From Pelagibius sp. Alg239-R121 (lineage in GTDB: Bacteria > Pseudomonadota > Alphaproteobacteria > Kiloniellales > Kiloniellaceae), in assembly GCF_947331435.1 (NCBI RefSeq), contig NZ_CAMZOF010000001.1, forward strand, positions 868,001-932,000: DNA of 64,000 bases. The letters run 5' to 3'. A program made the translations under genes and the position numbers. Shown piece by piece: positions 35,726 through 44,139 of the stretch. Under the pieces are notes generated by a model. The model was not told the origin of the DNA. It saw only the letters and a program-made list of their open reading frames with translations, and searched no databases. How positions within the stretch are numbered: position 1 is the stretch's first letter; every line of letters starts with the position of its first letter.

Positions 35726-36448
35726 CTAGTATCGGATGAAGGGATTGAGCAGCCGTCCCAGCCGCCCGGTCAATTTGATCGGTGCGTCTGTGATAATCAG
35801 GCAAACACAGGCTTCGTCTGGCTCCGCCGTCGGCTGATGATCGACATCACCATCTGCAATCTGGACGTCACCCCGCGCAAACCGGCCTGAGCCATCCTGA
35901 TAGGCGCCGGTCAGCACGAGCGTCAGCTCTTCGCCCTGGTGGCTGTGTTGAGGCATGGCCGCGCCAGCCGCGACCTTGATCAGCCGGACGTTAAATTCGG
36001 GTCCCGAGACCTTCAGTTCCGCCTCTTCGAGTCCGCGGATGACCGGGCGCCAAGTGACGTCCCGCAAATCACTGCCAACGTAGCCACGTAAAGGTTGCGG
36101 CAGCAAAACTTCTCCGATCTGCCTGTCCGGGGCAGAATAGGAACTTGGGTGCTGAACTACGTTGTTGGCGGGCATTTCTTCCTGATCGAGCCGGGCTAGA
36201 ACTGAATCCAGTGATCCAGCGCGCATGGATTCCGGCGCGATTTCTTCGAGAAACGACGCGCCGACTGCTTCGAATTCAGCAATTGCAGCGCGGCATTCAG
36301 GACAAAGCGCGGAATGGGTTGCGACCAGTAATGATTGTGCTTCCGACAGGTTTCCGGCCGCATAAGCCGCAAGCAGTTCATCGGTCACATGATTCGTGGG
36401 TAAGGTATCGTTCGAACCGTCACGTCCGTGGATTGAAGGCGATGTCAT
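35726..36448 (-). CDS. ChrR-like zinc-binding cupin anti-sigma factor
   Basis: A 240-residue protein with an N-terminal anti-sigma zinc-binding domain containing H-x3-C-x2-C (HSALCPECRAAI, residues about 47-58) and a C-terminal cupin domain (HSHQGEELTLVLTGAYQDGSG, then DGDVDHQP). This is the ChrR architecture of Rhodobacter: it holds the partner ECF sigma factor inactive until singlet oxygen or oxidative stress. Its ATG overlaps the stop of the sigma gene by ATGA, so the pair is translationally coupled. Confidence 0.92.
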   Translation of the reverse strand: MTSPSIHGRDGSNDTLPTNHVTDELLAAYAAGNLSEAQSLLVATHSALCPECRAAIAEFEAVGASFLEEIAPESMRAGSLDSVLARLDQEEMPANNVVQHPSSYSAPDRQIGEVLLPQPLRGYVGSDLRDVTWRPVIRGLEEAELKVSGPEFNVRLIKVAAGAAMPQHSHQGEELTLVLTGAYQDGSGRFARGDVQIADGDVDHQPTAEPDEACVCLIITDAPIKLTGRLGRLLNPFIRY

Positions 36449-37041
36449 GGTGCGCCCTCCTTTAACTCTTTACGAAGATGACCCAATGCCAATCGCAGTC
36501 GCGATTTCACCGTTCCGAGCGGTAGGCCGGTCTCCTCAGCTATGGCGCCGTGCGCCTTGTCTCCAAAATATGCCATCTTAATCAAAGTTGCCTGCTCGGA
36601 GGAAAGGCGGCTGATCGCAGCTTTCAAGCGCCTCGCATCCTGTTGTTCTTCTATAATGTCGTCGGCCAAACTTTCCGACTGCGGAACCAGGGCCGGATCT
36701 TCAAGGTCAATCTCTGGGCGCTTCTCGCGCCGTATTGCATCAATCCGCTTGTTCCGTGCGATCGTGAAGATCCACGTACTGACCGCCGCTTGACTCGCAT
36801 CAAAACTGGCAGCTTTCCGCCAGACCATGATCATCGCCTCTTGAACCAGTTCTTCGGCTTGATCCGCATCTGACCCAAGCCGCATGAGGTAGGCTTTCAA
36901 CCTGGGCGCAAAGTAGCCGAAAAGGGCCTGGAACGACGTTTTGCAGCGCTGCTCGGCTATTTTGCTGACAAATGTCACCAATTCAGGTGCCGTCAAAGGC
37001 TCTGAAGGCCGTGTTTCTTTTGCCGTCGGTTCCTGCGTCAT
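36445..37041 (-). CDS. ECF RNA polymerase sigma factor, RpoE/ECF11-like
   Basis: A 198-residue ECF sigma factor with region 2 (FQALFGYFAPRLKAYLMRLG and DQAEELVQEAMIMVWRKAASFD) and region 4 HTH (LSSEQATLIKMAYFGDKAHGAIAEETGLPLGTVKSRLRLALGHLRKEL). With the coupled ChrR-like cupin anti-sigma it forms the module that responds to singlet oxygen in Rhodobacter. The ATG at 37041 gives the family's usual length; an in-frame ATG at 37197 is judged an overextension. I could not identify a convincing self-promoter. The product is inferred from architecture. Confidence 0.92.
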   Translation of the reverse strand: MTQEPTAKETRPSEPLTAPELVTFVSKIAEQRCKTSFQALFGYFAPRLKAYLMRLGSDADQAEELVQEAMIMVWRKAASFDASQAAVSTWIFTIARNKRIDAIRREKRPEIDLEDPALVPQSESLADDIIEEQQDARRLKAAISRLSSEQATLIKMAYFGDKAHGAIAEETGLPLGTVKSRLRLALGHLRKELKEGAP

Positions 37042-37308
37042 TGCCCCATCAGACGCGATAATCGCAAAGGCGGCAAGCGATCTCACGGAACCAAACAGGG
37101 CGACTGGACGTGTGATGGCGGTTTTCACACTATTTTCAACGAGTGTATGCATTACAGAAGGGTGTACGAGCCGTGGATCGACTTGGATCAGCTTCATCGA
37201 TGAACGCAGGTGTTTTTCTCGAGAGATTTTTGCGTTAAAGCGTTGGGCGTACGAAAATTCCTGAGATCAAGGGGTAGCGAACGGCTAAACGCCGTCTATA
37301 ATAAAGCT

Positions 37309-37842
37309 ATGACTTTACACGCAACGCTGCGAGCGACAATGGCTGGATTGCTGGCATTGCCGCTCTTTTTTACACTGGGTGTCACAGCATCGGCCCAGGG
37401 AATCGAGCGCCTTGGTGATTTCCAGGATTGGAGCGCCTACCGCTTTGTCGAGGATGGCAAGCCTGCCTGTTACATGGCTTCTGTGCCGAGTAAGTCGGAG
37501 GGCGAGTATTCAAAACGTGGTGACATTTACGCACTTGTGACGCACCGGCCTGCCGAATCCCGCCGTGATGAGATCAGCTTCGTTGCGGGCTATCAGTACA
37601 AAAAGGGCAGCCCGGCGACAGTGATTATTGGCGATACTACGGAAGAGTTCTTTACTCAGAACGACGGCGCCTGGGCGCCAGACCATAATTTGGATAAAGC
37701 GATGGTTCAGGCCATGATTCGCGGCAGTTCCATGCAGGTCAAAGGTACGTCTTCCCGTGGCACGCTGACAACCGACACCTATTCGCTTAAAGGCTTTACG
37801 GCAGCGTATCGGGCGATTTCGAAGAGTTGCGGCGTCAACTGA
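37309..37842 (+). CDS. Invasion-associated locus B (IalB) family periplasmic protein
   Basis: A 177-residue exported protein: signal peptide LLALPLFFTLGVTASA|QG, then the IalB-type domain with FQDWSAYRF, the Cys in KPACYMASVPSKSEG, RGDIYALVTHRP, EISFVAGYQYKKG and a C-terminal Cys (SKSCGVN) that would pair with the first. IalB family proteins are common in alphaproteobacteria, and the invasion role is proven only in Bartonella. TATAAT at 37299 is only five bases from the ATG, so it is not its promoter. It lies divergent from the sigma factor gene. Confidence 0.88.
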   Translation: MTLHATLRATMAGLLALPLFFTLGVTASAQGIERLGDFQDWSAYRFVEDGKPACYMASVPSKSEGEYSKRGDIYALVTHRPAESRRDEISFVAGYQYKKGSPATVIIGDTTEEFFTQNDGAWAPDHNLDKAMVQAMIRGSSMQVKGTSSRGTLTTDTYSLKGFTAAYRAISKSCGVN

Positions 37843-37915
37843 TCACTGCGCGTCGGATCGATCATGAAATGACGGGATACTTGCGTTTGAGCAGGTGCGC
37901 GCGTATCTAACGCCT

Positions 37916-39037
37916 ATGTCTGGAACTGCACATGCTGAGCTGTTTGCGCCGCCGAGCGAATCGGCTGGCCTGAAGAACCTTGTGGGCCTGTCCCGCGAGG
38001 CCCTTGAGGCTGAAATCACTGCATGCGGGGAGCCGGCATTTCGCGCCCGTCAGCTGTGGCAATGGATTTACAGCAAGGGCGTCACCGAATTTGGGGCGAT
38101 GACTTCGCTGAGCAAAGCTTTTCGTGCGCGTCTGGAAGAGCATTTCGTCGTGCGCCGGCCCGAGGTGGTTCAAGACCTGACGTCCAGTGACGGTACGCGC
38201 AAATGGCTTTTGCGTTTTTCCGATGGGCAGGAGGTCGAGACGGTCTATATCCCCGAGGATGACCGCGGTACTCTCTGTGTTTCCAGTCAGGTCGGCTGTA
38301 CTCTGACCTGCAAGTTCTGTCATACCGGCACACAACGCCTGGTCCGCAACCTGTCTCCCGCGGAAATTATCAGTCAGATCATGTTGGCACGCGACGCCCT
38401 CGGTGAATGGCCGAGTACCCGTCTGGACCGTAAGATCACCAACGTCGTCATGATGGGGATGGGGGAGCCGCTCTATAACTACGATAACGTCGCCACGGCC
38501 TTGAAGATTGCGATGGACGGCGAGGGAGTCGCCATTTCCAAGCGCAAGATCACCCTCTCGACGTCCGGCGTTGTACCTGAGATGGAGCGTTGCGGCCGTG
38601 AACTCGGGGTCAATCTGGCAGTGTCCCTCCACGCGGTCGACGACGACACGCGTGATAAGATCATGCCGATCAACAAAAAATACCCTCTGAAGCAACTGCT
38701 GCAGACCTGCCGGGATTATCCCGGAACCAGTAACGCGCGGCGGATCACCTTCGAATACGTCATGCTCAAGGGCGTCAACGATTCGCCCGAGGATGCACGG
38801 GCTCTGATTAAGCTGCTCAAGGATATTCCGGCGAAAGTGAACCTGATCCCGTTTAATCCCTGGCCGGGTTCATTTTTCGAATGTTCCTCGAACAACGCGA
38901 TCCACCGCTTTGCTCAGATCCTTAACGACGGTCAGCTTTCCGCACCCGTCCGGGCGACACGGGGCGAGGACATTCTGGCCGCTTGCGGTCAGCTCAAATC
39001 CGAATCCGAACGCAAGCGTAAGAGTGAGCGGACCTAA
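37916..39037 (+). CDS. rlmN: 23S rRNA (adenine(2503)-C(2))-methyltransferase RlmN
   Basis: A 373-residue radical SAM enzyme methylating A2503 of 23S rRNA and A37 of some tRNAs. Visible are the [4Fe-4S] motif [11 protein letters not shown] (CxxxCxxC), the SAM-binding [20 protein letters not shown]-like [11 protein letters not shown] and the C-terminal catalytic Cys in [13 protein letters not shown]. The start at 37916 is chosen; a GTG at 37895 would add seven residues. It converges on the FapF-like gene with a 60 bp gap. Confidence 0.95.
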   Translation: MSGTAHAELFAPPSESAGLKNLVGLSREALEAEITACGEPAFRARQLWQWIYSKGVTEFGAMTSLSKAFRARLEEHFVVRRPEVVQDLTSSDGTRKWLLRFSDGQEVETVYIPEDDRGTLCVSSQVGCTLTCKFCHTGTQRLVRNLSPAEIISQIMLARDALGEWPSTRLDRKITNVVMMGMGEPLYNYDNVATALKIAMDGEGVAISKRKITLSTSGVVPEMERCGRELGVNLAVSLHAVDDDTRDKIMPINKKYPLKQLLQTCRDYPGTSNARRITFEYVMLKGVNDSPEDARALIKLLKDIPAKVNLIPFNPWPGSFFECSSNNAIHRFAQILNDGQLSAPVRATRGEDILAACGQLKSESERKRKSERT

Positions 39038-39097
39038 GCAGCTTTGCCAGACCTGCTGCCGGTATAGGGTGCGATCACTCTGTCGGTATCCATTAAG

Positions 39098-40435
39098 TTA
39101 AAAAACATCGACCAGGAACGGAACGCGGAATGTCACGAGGACATCGGGGGCATCAGCGGTTACGCCCAGTTCCAGATTCAGGTTTGCCGCGACGTTTTCG
39201 TCGTATTGAAAGCTGTAGCCCAGCAGCATGGAACCTACATCCAAAGAATTGGTCGAGAGGGTTACACCGTTGATCTCGGTTTCCGTCTCTCCGATAAAAT
39301 CGTGTTTGTAACCCAATGTGAAAGAAGACCGTTCGTTGATTGAATAGGCCATCCCGAAGCTGATTCGGTAGGCGTCGCCGGGATCGACATCACCGATGGT
39401 TTGATCGTTGAACGTCTCGCCGACATCGTCAGGGATCGTATAGAGATAACCCAAGTTGGCGAAGAAGACCGCCGGATCGGACGGGTAGAGCACGGTGACG
39501 CTTGGTTCTACCGAATGAAAGCCGGAGCCGGTCGGCAATTCCGTTTCCAGGCCGTTGGCGTCCCTGCCCACGTCGAAGGGGCCGGTTCCGGTTGTAGATT
39601 TGTAGCGCAAATTACCGATGAAGATCGGCCAGTCATTCAGGCCGCTATTGAGCTGATAGTGAGCGGCGAGCTCGATGTCGCCCAGACCATTGCCGTCAAT
39701 CTCTTGGGTAATAGTCTGATTGGGATCAACCTGGGGAATCACAAAGCTGACGCGATCGTTACGGACCACGTAGGGAACCTTGAGTTCAAGTTCGAGCCTG
39801 TCGGTAACCCCGAGCCGACCGGTGAGTGCCGGTGTAAAGAGATCCCGGTCGGTGTCTTCGGCTTCAAGCAATCCGATCAAAAAGGTGTCCAGGATCTCGA
39901 TGCCCAGGAAGGTGAAGCGATTGACCTGTGAGTGCGAGTACTGAATTGAGGGTTCGACCACCAAGGTGCCAGCCGGCGTCAGAACACCACCTAGTTCGGG
40001 AATCGCCTGAACCTCTGGAATTTTTCTTTCCGGCTTCGCTGGCGGCTTACCGACCGGTTGCTGTTCATTTTGTTGGGCACTCTGAATGTTTGGCTGCCTG
40101 TCTCGCGCCCCGGGCGCTGGTTGAAAAGCATCGTCGGAGAGGCCGGTCGCACTATAATTGAGCCGCAAATTGGGATCTGGTGAGCGCCCGCCACGGCTCT
40201 GTGAGAGGAGCTGTTCCTTCAAGTAGTTGATTTCCTGACGCTGTTGTTCAAGCGCCCGCTCGAGCCTTGCGAGCTTGGCCTCAAGAGAAAGGCCTGCCGA
40301 CTCCGTCGCCGGACGTGTTTCGTCGACGCCTTGAAGCGTATCTGCCGTCGCCGTAGGCAGTGTTTGGGCCGATAGCTGCCCCGTTGGAATTGAGAGCACT
40401 GAAACTGTAATTGCAGCGGCGGATTGCCATTTCAT
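39098..40435 (-). CDS. FapF-like outer-membrane beta-barrel with N-terminal coiled coil
   Basis: A 445-residue exported protein. It has a signal peptide (cleavage near LSAQ, residue 24), a short coiled coil (residues about 49-79, LEAKLARLERALEQQRQEIN), a disordered Pro/Gln linker, and a barrel from residue about 145 that begins IPELGGVLTPAGTLVVEPS and ends in the aromatic VPFLVDVF. The barrel matches the PF13557 phenol_MetA_deg-type fold, and the lead-in EVGGVLTP-GTLVLEPS-type sequence is the pattern I associate with FapF, the amyloid secretion pore of Pseudomonas. FapF has the same coiled coil-linker-barrel order. It lies divergent from the LuxR-type gene across an AT-rich region. FapF identity is inferred. 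Confidence 0.75.
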   Translation of the reverse strand: MKWQSAAAITVSVLSIPTGQLSAQTLPTATADTLQGVDETRPATESAGLSLEAKLARLERALEQQRQEINYLKEQLLSQSRGGRSPDPNLRLNYSATGLSDDAFQPAPGARDRQPNIQSAQQNEQQPVGKPPAKPERKIPEVQAIPELGGVLTPAGTLVVEPSIQYSHSQVNRFTFLGIEILDTFLIGLLEAEDTDRDLFTPALTGRLGVTDRLELELKVPYVVRNDRVSFVIPQVDPNQTITQEIDGNGLGDIELAAHYQLNSGLNDWPIFIGNLRYKSTTGTGPFDVGRDANGLETELPTGSGFHSVEPSVTVLYPSDPAVFFANLGYLYTIPDDVGETFNDQTIGDVDPGDAYRISFGMAYSINERSSFTLGYKHDFIGETETEINGVTLSTNSLDVGSMLLGYSFQYDENVAANLNLELGVTADAPDVLVTFRVPFLVDVF

Positions 40436-41342
40436 CTGCTACCCCCTCTTCATCAATAGTCTAAATTTCGATATTCCCCGCCGATTTTTTGTGAAAAACA
40501 AAACAGTATTATCAATGGATTATACCCTCGTAAGAGGAATTTTCCATCGTTTTAATTTTACTTTAGAGATGCTTGCTCCAGCTATAAAAAAGCGCAGGAG
40601 TGTAATATTTTTGGTCATAAAAATTAGATGTCTGTGTGTTTCATCAAGAGCTGATTTAAATCTCAAGATCGAAGATGTCGAAAAAATTTACAATCTGGAA
40701 TCGTTAACCTCTTATACCATAAGTGGTTCAAAAGAATGTCTATCTACCTTCGGACTACGTGTATCGTCTGCTGATAACATGATTTGTATTTGTAAAATTT
40801 CTTTACAAATATGGTTAACAAGCATCGATATTAAATATTAAATCGTTGTTTTGTAAAGATTTAAATTTTTGGCACAATATTTGCTATTATATATCCATAA
40901 AAATAGCAAACAGTCGATTGCTACGTAAAAATTCCTAATTTGCGAGTCTTTTAGGAATTCTAGTAAAAAGCGCAGTATCGACCGTGCAAAGAGGTCACAG
41001 CTATGTATCTGCTTTGACAGATAGGCTTGATGTGCCTCGGCGTGCACAGAATTGCCGTTTGCTCCAACCTCACTGCGCGAAGGCGTCGGTGCGCTTGGCC
41101 GTTGAACCGATGGGGTTCTCGGCAGTGCGGCCCGTTGCCCGGTTTGCCCAACCTAACTGCGTGTCACATATGTGATGGCGCTCCGATAGGATCGTGTCCT
41201 GCCGTGATCTGCGCGAATTCCATCAAAAGGAGAATTCAGCATCACTGGAGGGAACGGCAAAGAAATTAAAACACGCTTCGAAAAAAGATAAGAAAGCGAA
41301 ACGACTCAGGGGTGGAAAGGAGAAACGTTCGGGGCAGAGAAA
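40436..41342. other. AT-rich 0.9 kb intergenic region
   Basis: No convincing gene is present. The part 40480-40980 is strikingly AT-rich compared with the flanks (runs such as ttttaattttacttt and aaattttggcac), while 41000-41340 returns to normal GC. A 116-residue ORF (40491-40841) is open only by AT composition: it has no ribosome-binding site or recognisable domain. It separates the FapF-like gene from the LuxR gene and probably carries divergent promoters and silencer or regulator sites. Confidence 0.6.
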
Positions 41343-42647
41343 ATGTTGGAACCCAGATACTACCAAAGTGCCGACGGCGAGTTGGCGGCGCTCTTGGCTA
41401 GCTTTTACGAAGCGGCCGCTGCGCCCGTGACCTGGTCGCAGGCTGTGCGGTCGGTCATGGAGTCATCGCGTGCGACCGTCGGGCTTATCGTATCGCATGA
41501 TTACGAAACCGGGCGCGGTCGCATTGAGCACGCAGAAAACATCACTGACGAACTGGTGACCGCCTACGCTGAAAACAGTGCGCCTGCCAATGTTTGGTTG
41601 CGTCAGGAAAGCTTGTTTCGCAGCGCCGATGCGGTGGTTGCAGGCGAAGAAGTTGTTACGGCCGACGAATTGGTGGCGACTCCGTTTTACAAAAATTGGC
41701 TGGTCCCGGCAGGCATTCATCATTCTGTTTGGGGCGTGTTGGCGCGGAAGGACAAGCGCCTTATCTGCGCTGGCTTCGGCCGGCCAAACAGCGCTGTTGC
41801 CTTTGAACGAAATGATATTGCCTTGATTTCCCAGGTCATGCCGCATTTTCGAAGGATCATGCAGTTGCGAGAGCTGGTCGGAACTTCGAATGTTTCGCAG
41901 CGCATTCTCATGGAGATGCTCGGCGCCCTGTCGGTCGGCGTTGCGCTTTTGGATAAAGACTTCAGGGTCATGGAAGCCAATGCGATGGCAGCCGGATGGC
42001 TGGCGAACGAGCATGATATTGTTCTAAACGGCAAGGATCCTGGCGTCACCCACAACGGACTGAGGACAAACCTGCAATCCTTGTTGAAATCTGCGAATGC
42101 GCATTCGACGGCAACGAGCTCAGGTTCTTCTGAGGCGGGCATCTTTTCTGCCGACGCCCCTATCAATGGTGCAGCAGCACTTGGGGCTCGAAAAATGTCG
42201 GTGATAAGGGCAGATGGGGCTGAGCCGGTCACATTGATTTTGGTTCCGCTCCGAAACGCTGTCGACGTTTTCGATCAGGGACAATCCGGTTCGATCCTGG
42301 TCATCAGCGACCCGGAGTATCGCTGCCGGATCCGCGAGGACCAATTGGTCAAATTCTATGACTTCACGCCCACCGAAGCGAAGCTGGCCAGACTGTTGTC
42401 AAACGGTTATCGCCTTGATCAGGCTGCAAGTTCAATGGGCATCAGATATCAAACCGCACGGACACATTTGAAACGGGTTTTCTCAAAAACCGGCATTGAT
42501 CGTCAGTCCGAGCTTGTGCGCCTGATACTGACCGGTCCAGCGTCATTCAGATTACCGGATTCTGCTGCGGAAGGATGGCTTCGGGCACAACATGCCGATC
42601 TCAGGCATGAGCGCAGCCGAACACCTGAGGAGCCCTTCGACCGCTAA
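41343..42647 (+). CDS. LuxR-type transcriptional regulator with N-terminal sensor region
   Basis: A 434-residue regulator. The C-terminal LuxR/GerE HTH is clear (residues about 345-400, FTPTEAKLARLLSNGYRLDQAASSMGIRYQTARTHLKRVFSKTG). The N-terminal half has the two-part layout of a GAF/PAS-like region (residues about 1-180) and a PAS-like segment near MEMLGALSVGVALLDKDFRVMEANAMA. It lacks an autoinducer-binding LuxR domain, so a direct quorum ligand is not evident. It is the only regulator in the secreted-protein locus and is likely to control it. AAAGGAG lies upstream of the ATG at a slightly long spacing. Confidence 0.88.
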   Translation: MLEPRYYQSADGELAALLASFYEAAAAPVTWSQAVRSVMESSRATVGLIVSHDYETGRGRIEHAENITDELVTAYAENSAPANVWLRQESLFRSADAVVAGEEVVTADELVATPFYKNWLVPAGIHHSVWGVLARKDKRLICAGFGRPNSAVAFERNDIALISQVMPHFRRIMQLRELVGTSNVSQRILMEMLGALSVGVALLDKDFRVMEANAMAAGWLANEHDIVLNGKDPGVTHNGLRTNLQSLLKSANAHSTATSSGSSEAGIFSADAPINGAAALGARKMSVIRADGAEPVTLILVPLRNAVDVFDQGQSGSILVISDPEYRCRIREDQLVKFYDFTPTEAKLARLLSNGYRLDQAASSMGIRYQTARTHLKRVFSKTGIDRQSELVRLILTGPASFRLPDSAAEGWLRAQHADLRHERSRTPEEPFDR

Positions 42648-42963
42648 ATGTGACGCGCGGATCCAAAACAGCAATCCGATTGCAGAGAGGATTGCCGCTC
42701 GTGTTGCAAGCTGCTGGCGGACGCGATTTGACATGCGGTCAGGTCGTTAAATTCATGAAAGTTCGACGAAAAGCCGTTTTGATCGCCGAATCTCACCCAA
42801 ATGGGGCACGACAACCACAGATACTCCTTCCATTGTTAGTGTTCAAATCTTCTGGAGCGCCAGGAACTTGAATCACTGCTGGGCAATTACACCAGAAATG
42901 ATTCGGCGTCCCGATGCCGTCAGGTAGTGCAGTAGGCATCATCTGAACCTTAGGAGGGACCTT
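42648..42963. other. 316 bp leader upstream of the glycine-rich genes
   Basis: No gene is seen. It contains the probable promoter of the glycine-rich operon and ends with a very good ribosome-binding site (TTAGGAGG) seven bases before the start at 42964. No riboswitch-like fold was recognised by eye. Confidence 0.5.
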
Positions 42964-44115
42964 ATGTTTAAGAGATTGTTGGTAGGGAGTTCGGCGCTTG
43001 CTTTGGTTTTAACCCTTGCGGTCGAAGCATCCGCGAACCCAAAGAACAAGTTTGGTGACGGAAACACCGCAAACGCCGACGCCTTGGCAAACGCCAATGC
43101 CAACGGTGGTAACGGCGGCAATGGCGGCAATGCCAATGCAAACGGGACCGAGGAGTTCCCCGGTGGCACGGCAGGAACCGGCGGGGCCGGTGGGGCTGGC
43201 GGTGCTGGCGGGACAGCTACGGCCTATGCTGAATCCTTCAACGAAGATGTCGAAGTGATTTCCTATCAGTACATGACAGCGACCGTAACTGGTGCACCGA
43301 TCAGGATTATGGGTGGTGACGGCGGACGCGGTGGCAACGGTGCTGCTGGCGGCGATGGTGACTTCGGCGTCGGTGCTTCAGTTGCGATCGGTGGTGCCGG
43401 TGGTGATGGTGCCGACGGTGGTAACGGCGGCGACGGCGACTTCGGTCTCGGCGTCTCGGCCGGCTTGGCCGGCAGTGCTGCAAATGGCGGCGATGGCGGC
43501 GACGGCAATTATGGCGGCGACGGCGGCAACGGCAATGGTAACTCGAACGCAACTGCTGGCGACACCAATTCCGGTCAGAACTTCGGCACAGGCGGCGGCG
43601 CAAACGCCAATGGTGGCGACAGTGGTAACGGTGGTGCTGGTGGTGTAGGTGGTGCTGGAACCTCCGGTGGGAATTCTGCAACCGGTGCGACCGCTTCAGC
43701 CGGACCTGCCAACGGAACCGGTGGTGCCGGTGGTGCCGGCGGCAATGGCGGTAATGCCGGAGCCGGTGGTACTGGTGGCGGTGCGACTTCCGGTGCGGCA
43801 AGCGGCACGGGTGGTGCCGGTGGCGCTGGCGGCGGTGGCGGTAACGGCGGTAACGGTGGTGTGGCCACTGCAGGTGCCGCGACCGGCACGGGCGGTGCAG
43901 GTGGAGCCGGCGGCGCCGGTGGAGCCGGTGGTGCAGGTGCAGGTGGTGCTTTGAATACCGGAGCGGTCACGATTGCGGCGGGTGCCGGAACCTTTGGCGG
44001 TATTGCCAATATCAATGTCTCGTCCGGGTTCTACAACGCGACCCTCGGCGGTGTGTCGGTCGCAGCCCACTCGGGTGTGAACATCGGCAACGTGGCAGCC
44101 GCTGGCGGCCAGTAA
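42964..44115 (+). CDS. Glycine-rich exported repeat protein 1
   Basis: A 383-residue protein. The Sec signal peptide ends in ASA at residue 24. The mature protein is dominated by GGX triplets (GGAGGAGGAG, GGDGGDGN and similar; about 40% Gly) rich in Ala, Asn, Thr and Asp. A non-repetitive island (residues about 85-117, ESFNEDVEVISYQYMTATVT, then GAPIRIMGG) interrupts the first repeat block. A non-Gly-rich C-terminal module (344-383; FGGIANINVSSGFYNATLGG, then VSVAAHSGVNIGN) is shared exactly with the next protein. GGX repeats can form polyglycine-II bundles. The function is probably extracellular matrix or fibre; this is inference. TTAGGAGG marks the start. Confidence 0.82.
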   Translation: MFKRLLVGSSALALVLTLAVEASANPKNKFGDGNTANADALANANANGGNGGNGGNANANGTEEFPGGTAGTGGAGGAGGAGGTATAYAESFNEDVEVISYQYMTATVTGAPIRIMGGDGGRGGNGAAGGDGDFGVGASVAIGGAGGDGADGGNGGDGDFGLGVSAGLAGSAANGGDGGDGNYGGDGGNGNGNSNATAGDTNSGQNFGTGGGANANGGDSGNGGAGGVGGAGTSGGNSATGATASAGPANGTGGAGGAGGNGGNAGAGGTGGGATSGAASGTGGAGGAGGGGGNGGNGGVATAGAATGTGGAGGAGGAGGAGGAGAGGALNTGAVTIAAGAGTFGGIANINVSSGFYNATLGGVSVAAHSGVNIGNVAAAGGQ

Positions 44116-44139
44116 ACGAATAGTGATGGAGAAAACGTC

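Noticed and set aside
37230-37309. TATAAT at 37299 and TGATC-type boxes as sigma-factor promoters
   Set aside because: TATAAT is only a few bases before an ATG, too close to be a -10 for that gene. No partner box at ECF11 spacing was found, so no promoter is claimed.
40491-40841. 116-residue ORF in the AT-rich region
   Set aside because: The protein is dominated by residues from AT-rich codons, has no ribosome-binding site and no recognisable domain. It is open because the region is AT-rich, not because it codes.
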